Shown: positions 62,256 to 64,000 of the stretch, in pieces
Layout: each line of letters begins with the position of its first letter
How positions within the stretch are numbered: the first letter of the stretch is position 1
NCBI GenBank assembly: GCA_004213175.1
Contig: SHAT01000003.1
Location: forward strand, 1-64,000
DNA from: Pseudomonadota bacterium
GTDB taxonomy: Bacteria > SAR324 > NAC60-12
Reading direction: 5' to 3'
Length of the DNA: 64,000 bases
Notes under the pieces: generated by a model
Database searches by the model: none
What the model saw: only the letters and a program-made list of their open reading frames with translations
Told to the model about the DNA's origin: nothing
Program-made: the position numbers and the translations under genes

Positions 62256-63680
62256 ATGTCACCTTATTCATCAACTCCGGAATTACCGGTTTACTCAAAC
62301 CTTGAAACGTATATTAGCTGTATTGAAAACCTTCCGTTACTGCGTAAGGAAGGCCGTGTTATGCAGGTAATTGGTCATATGGTAGAGGCAACAAACCCTG
62401 GTTGTTCCGTAGGAGGAATGTGTAAAATATTTAATCCTGCGACAAATAAATCTGTGGCTGCGCAAGTTGTGGGATTCCGGAAAGACCGGATGCTGGTAAT
62501 GCCACTACACAATGCTTATGGAATTGGCCCAAAATGCAGGGTTGTTCCGGAAGACCGTCCGGCAATGGTTACGGTAGGGGATGGCTTGCTGGGTCGAGTT
62601 TTCGACCCATTGATGAGACCGCTGGATGGTTTTGGTGAGTTACTAACTTCAACTGAGGTTGCCTTATATCCAGAAGTAGTAAATCCACTTAATCGTAATC
62701 GTATCAAAGACCCGCTGGACGTAGGAGTAAGGTCCATTAATTCAAGTCTGACTTGCGGCCGTGGACAGCGTATCGGAATAATGGCAGGTTCCGGCGTTGG
62801 TAAATCAGTGCTACTCGGAATGATGGCACGTTACACTGATGCTGACATTAACATCATTTCTCTCGTAGGAGAACGCGGCAAGGAGGTCCGAGAATTTATA
62901 GAAGACAATTTGGGTGAGGAAGGTATGCAGCGCTCTGTCGTAGTCGTTGCAACATCAGATCAGCCGCCACTGCTGAGAATGCGTGGAGCATATGTGGCTA
63001 CCTCAATCGCAGAGTATTTCAGAAGCCAGGGAAAGAATGTACTTCTTTCAATGGACTCTCTGACACGTTTTGCGATGGCACAGCGAGAGATTGGTTTGGC
63101 AGCTGGAGAACCCCCGACAACTAAAGGTTATCCTCCGTCAGTATTCGCCTTATTACCAAGTCTGCTGGAACGAGCTGGTACTCATGATGGACCGGGTTCA
63201 ATAACCGGTTTTTACACTGTTCTTGTAGAAGGCGATGACGCAAGCGATCCGATTGCTGATGCAATCCGTGCTATTGTAGACGGACATATTTTTCTCAGCC
63301 GAAGTATTGCTGAAAAGGGGATTTTCCCTGCAGTGGACTTGCTCTCTTCAACCAGTAGGGTTATGGTCAATGTAGTTAGTAAGACTCATCTTGAACTAAA
63401 CCAAATTTTACGTCGCACTCTTGCTACTTATCGGGAAGCGGAAGATTTGATCAATATCGGTGCGTATGTGCAAGGAAGTAATCCGGAAATTGATTACGCC
63501 ATTTCTAAATATCCATTAATTCAGGAATTTATTCAGCAGGGAATGGATGAAAATACTAACTTAAAAGAATGTGTAGACCGTCTCCAGCAAATTTTCGGAG
63601 ACAGGTTGGATGGGGTTAATTTATCGCAACAAATTCCTGATTTGCCAAACAGTAATTTAGCCGAACCTGAAAATTCTTAA
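62256..63680 (+). CDS. fliI: Flagellum-specific ATP synthase FliI
   Basis: GQRIGIMAGSGVGKSVLLGMMARYT Walker A; LVGERGKEVREFIEDNLG; SMDSLTRFAMAQREIGLAAGEPPTTKGYPPSVFALLP. Confidence 0.96.
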   Translation: MSPYSSTPELPVYSNLETYISCIENLPLLRKEGRVMQVIGHMVEATNPGCSVGGMCKIFNPATNKSVAAQVVGFRKDRMLVMPLHNAYGIGPKCRVVPEDRPAMVTVGDGLLGRVFDPLMRPLDGFGELLTSTEVALYPEVVNPLNRNRIKDPLDVGVRSINSSLTCGRGQRIGIMAGSGVGKSVLLGMMARYTDADINIISLVGERGKEVREFIEDNLGEEGMQRSVVVVATSDQPPLLRMRGAYVATSIAEYFRSQGKNVLLSMDSLTRFAMAQREIGLAAGEPPTTKGYPPSVFALLPSLLERAGTHDGPGSITGFYTVLVEGDDASDPIADAIRAIVDGHIFLSRSIAEKGIFPAVDLLSSTSRVMVNVVSKTHLELNQILRRTLATYREAEDLINIGAYVQGSNPEIDYAISKYPLIQEFIQQGMDENTNLKECVDRLQQIFGDRLDGVNLSQQIPDLPNSNLAEPENS

Positions 63681-64000
63681 ATCAACAAGAATTAATGAAG
63701 ATTAACCAGTAGCTGTTATTTGCTTAAGACTTTGTACAAGCCTCAAAAATTATTCTCTAGACAGACTGTCTTTAAATTTTTAAATATACTATTACTTAAT
63801 GTAATTGAGTTTTTGGTTGATTAGTTTTTATCTTTTACATATATTTGTTTTTTCTGTAAATGTGTTTTGAAATTTTATTTAATTTTCAAACATTTGAAAT
63901 AAGTTGAAGGAATCTATGATCAGGATTCAGGAATCATGCTCAGTCCGTGCTTTCGAAAAATAAAGGAAACCATAGAGCCTGGTTCAAATTGTTTTTCCAT

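Overview
This 64 kb window is a gene-dense, AT-rich bacterial chromosome segment, mostly housekeeping with no prophage, transposon or CRISPR array that I can recognise. Gene content suggests a marine SAR324/deltaproteobacteria-like lineage, but that is inference only. Main blocks, start to end: ccmF/ccmG cytochrome-c biogenesis; an envelope cluster (TonB-C-like, SBBP/Ig-like lipoprotein, DUF4105, LptC-like, three small glycine-zipper proteins); glycosyltransferase, J-domain, DEDD exonuclease, pyrF, dac; a TPP riboswitch with thiB-thiP; aat, SPOR, CPBP protease, DegT aminotransferase, fusA; selD; greA, gluQ; frmA-frmB, efp-epmA; a CIRCE-controlled small ORF; TerB-like, HNH; SAM-I riboswitch with metA; glnD, ruvB, a tandem CDP-alcohol phosphatidyltransferase, pyrB; the rplKAJL-nusG-secE-tRNA-rpmG cluster; nitronate monooxygenase, fabI, psd, ftsH, MATE; and fliF-fliH-fliI. 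The strongest non-obvious signals are: (1) selD is truncated in the ORF track by an in-frame TGA that reads as selenocysteine (KTCGUAAKF), followed by a SECIS-like hairpin with a GGUC apical loop; (2) a perfect CIRCE element overlapping a promoter that drives a solitary 72-aa ORF with its own terminator instead of groESL/dnaK; (3) SAM-I and TPP riboswitches upstream of metA and thiBP; (4) rearranged conserved operons: rplKAJL ends at a terminator without rpoBC, the tRNA/secE cluster lacks tuf and tRNA-Gly, and fliF-fliH-fliI lacks fliG.
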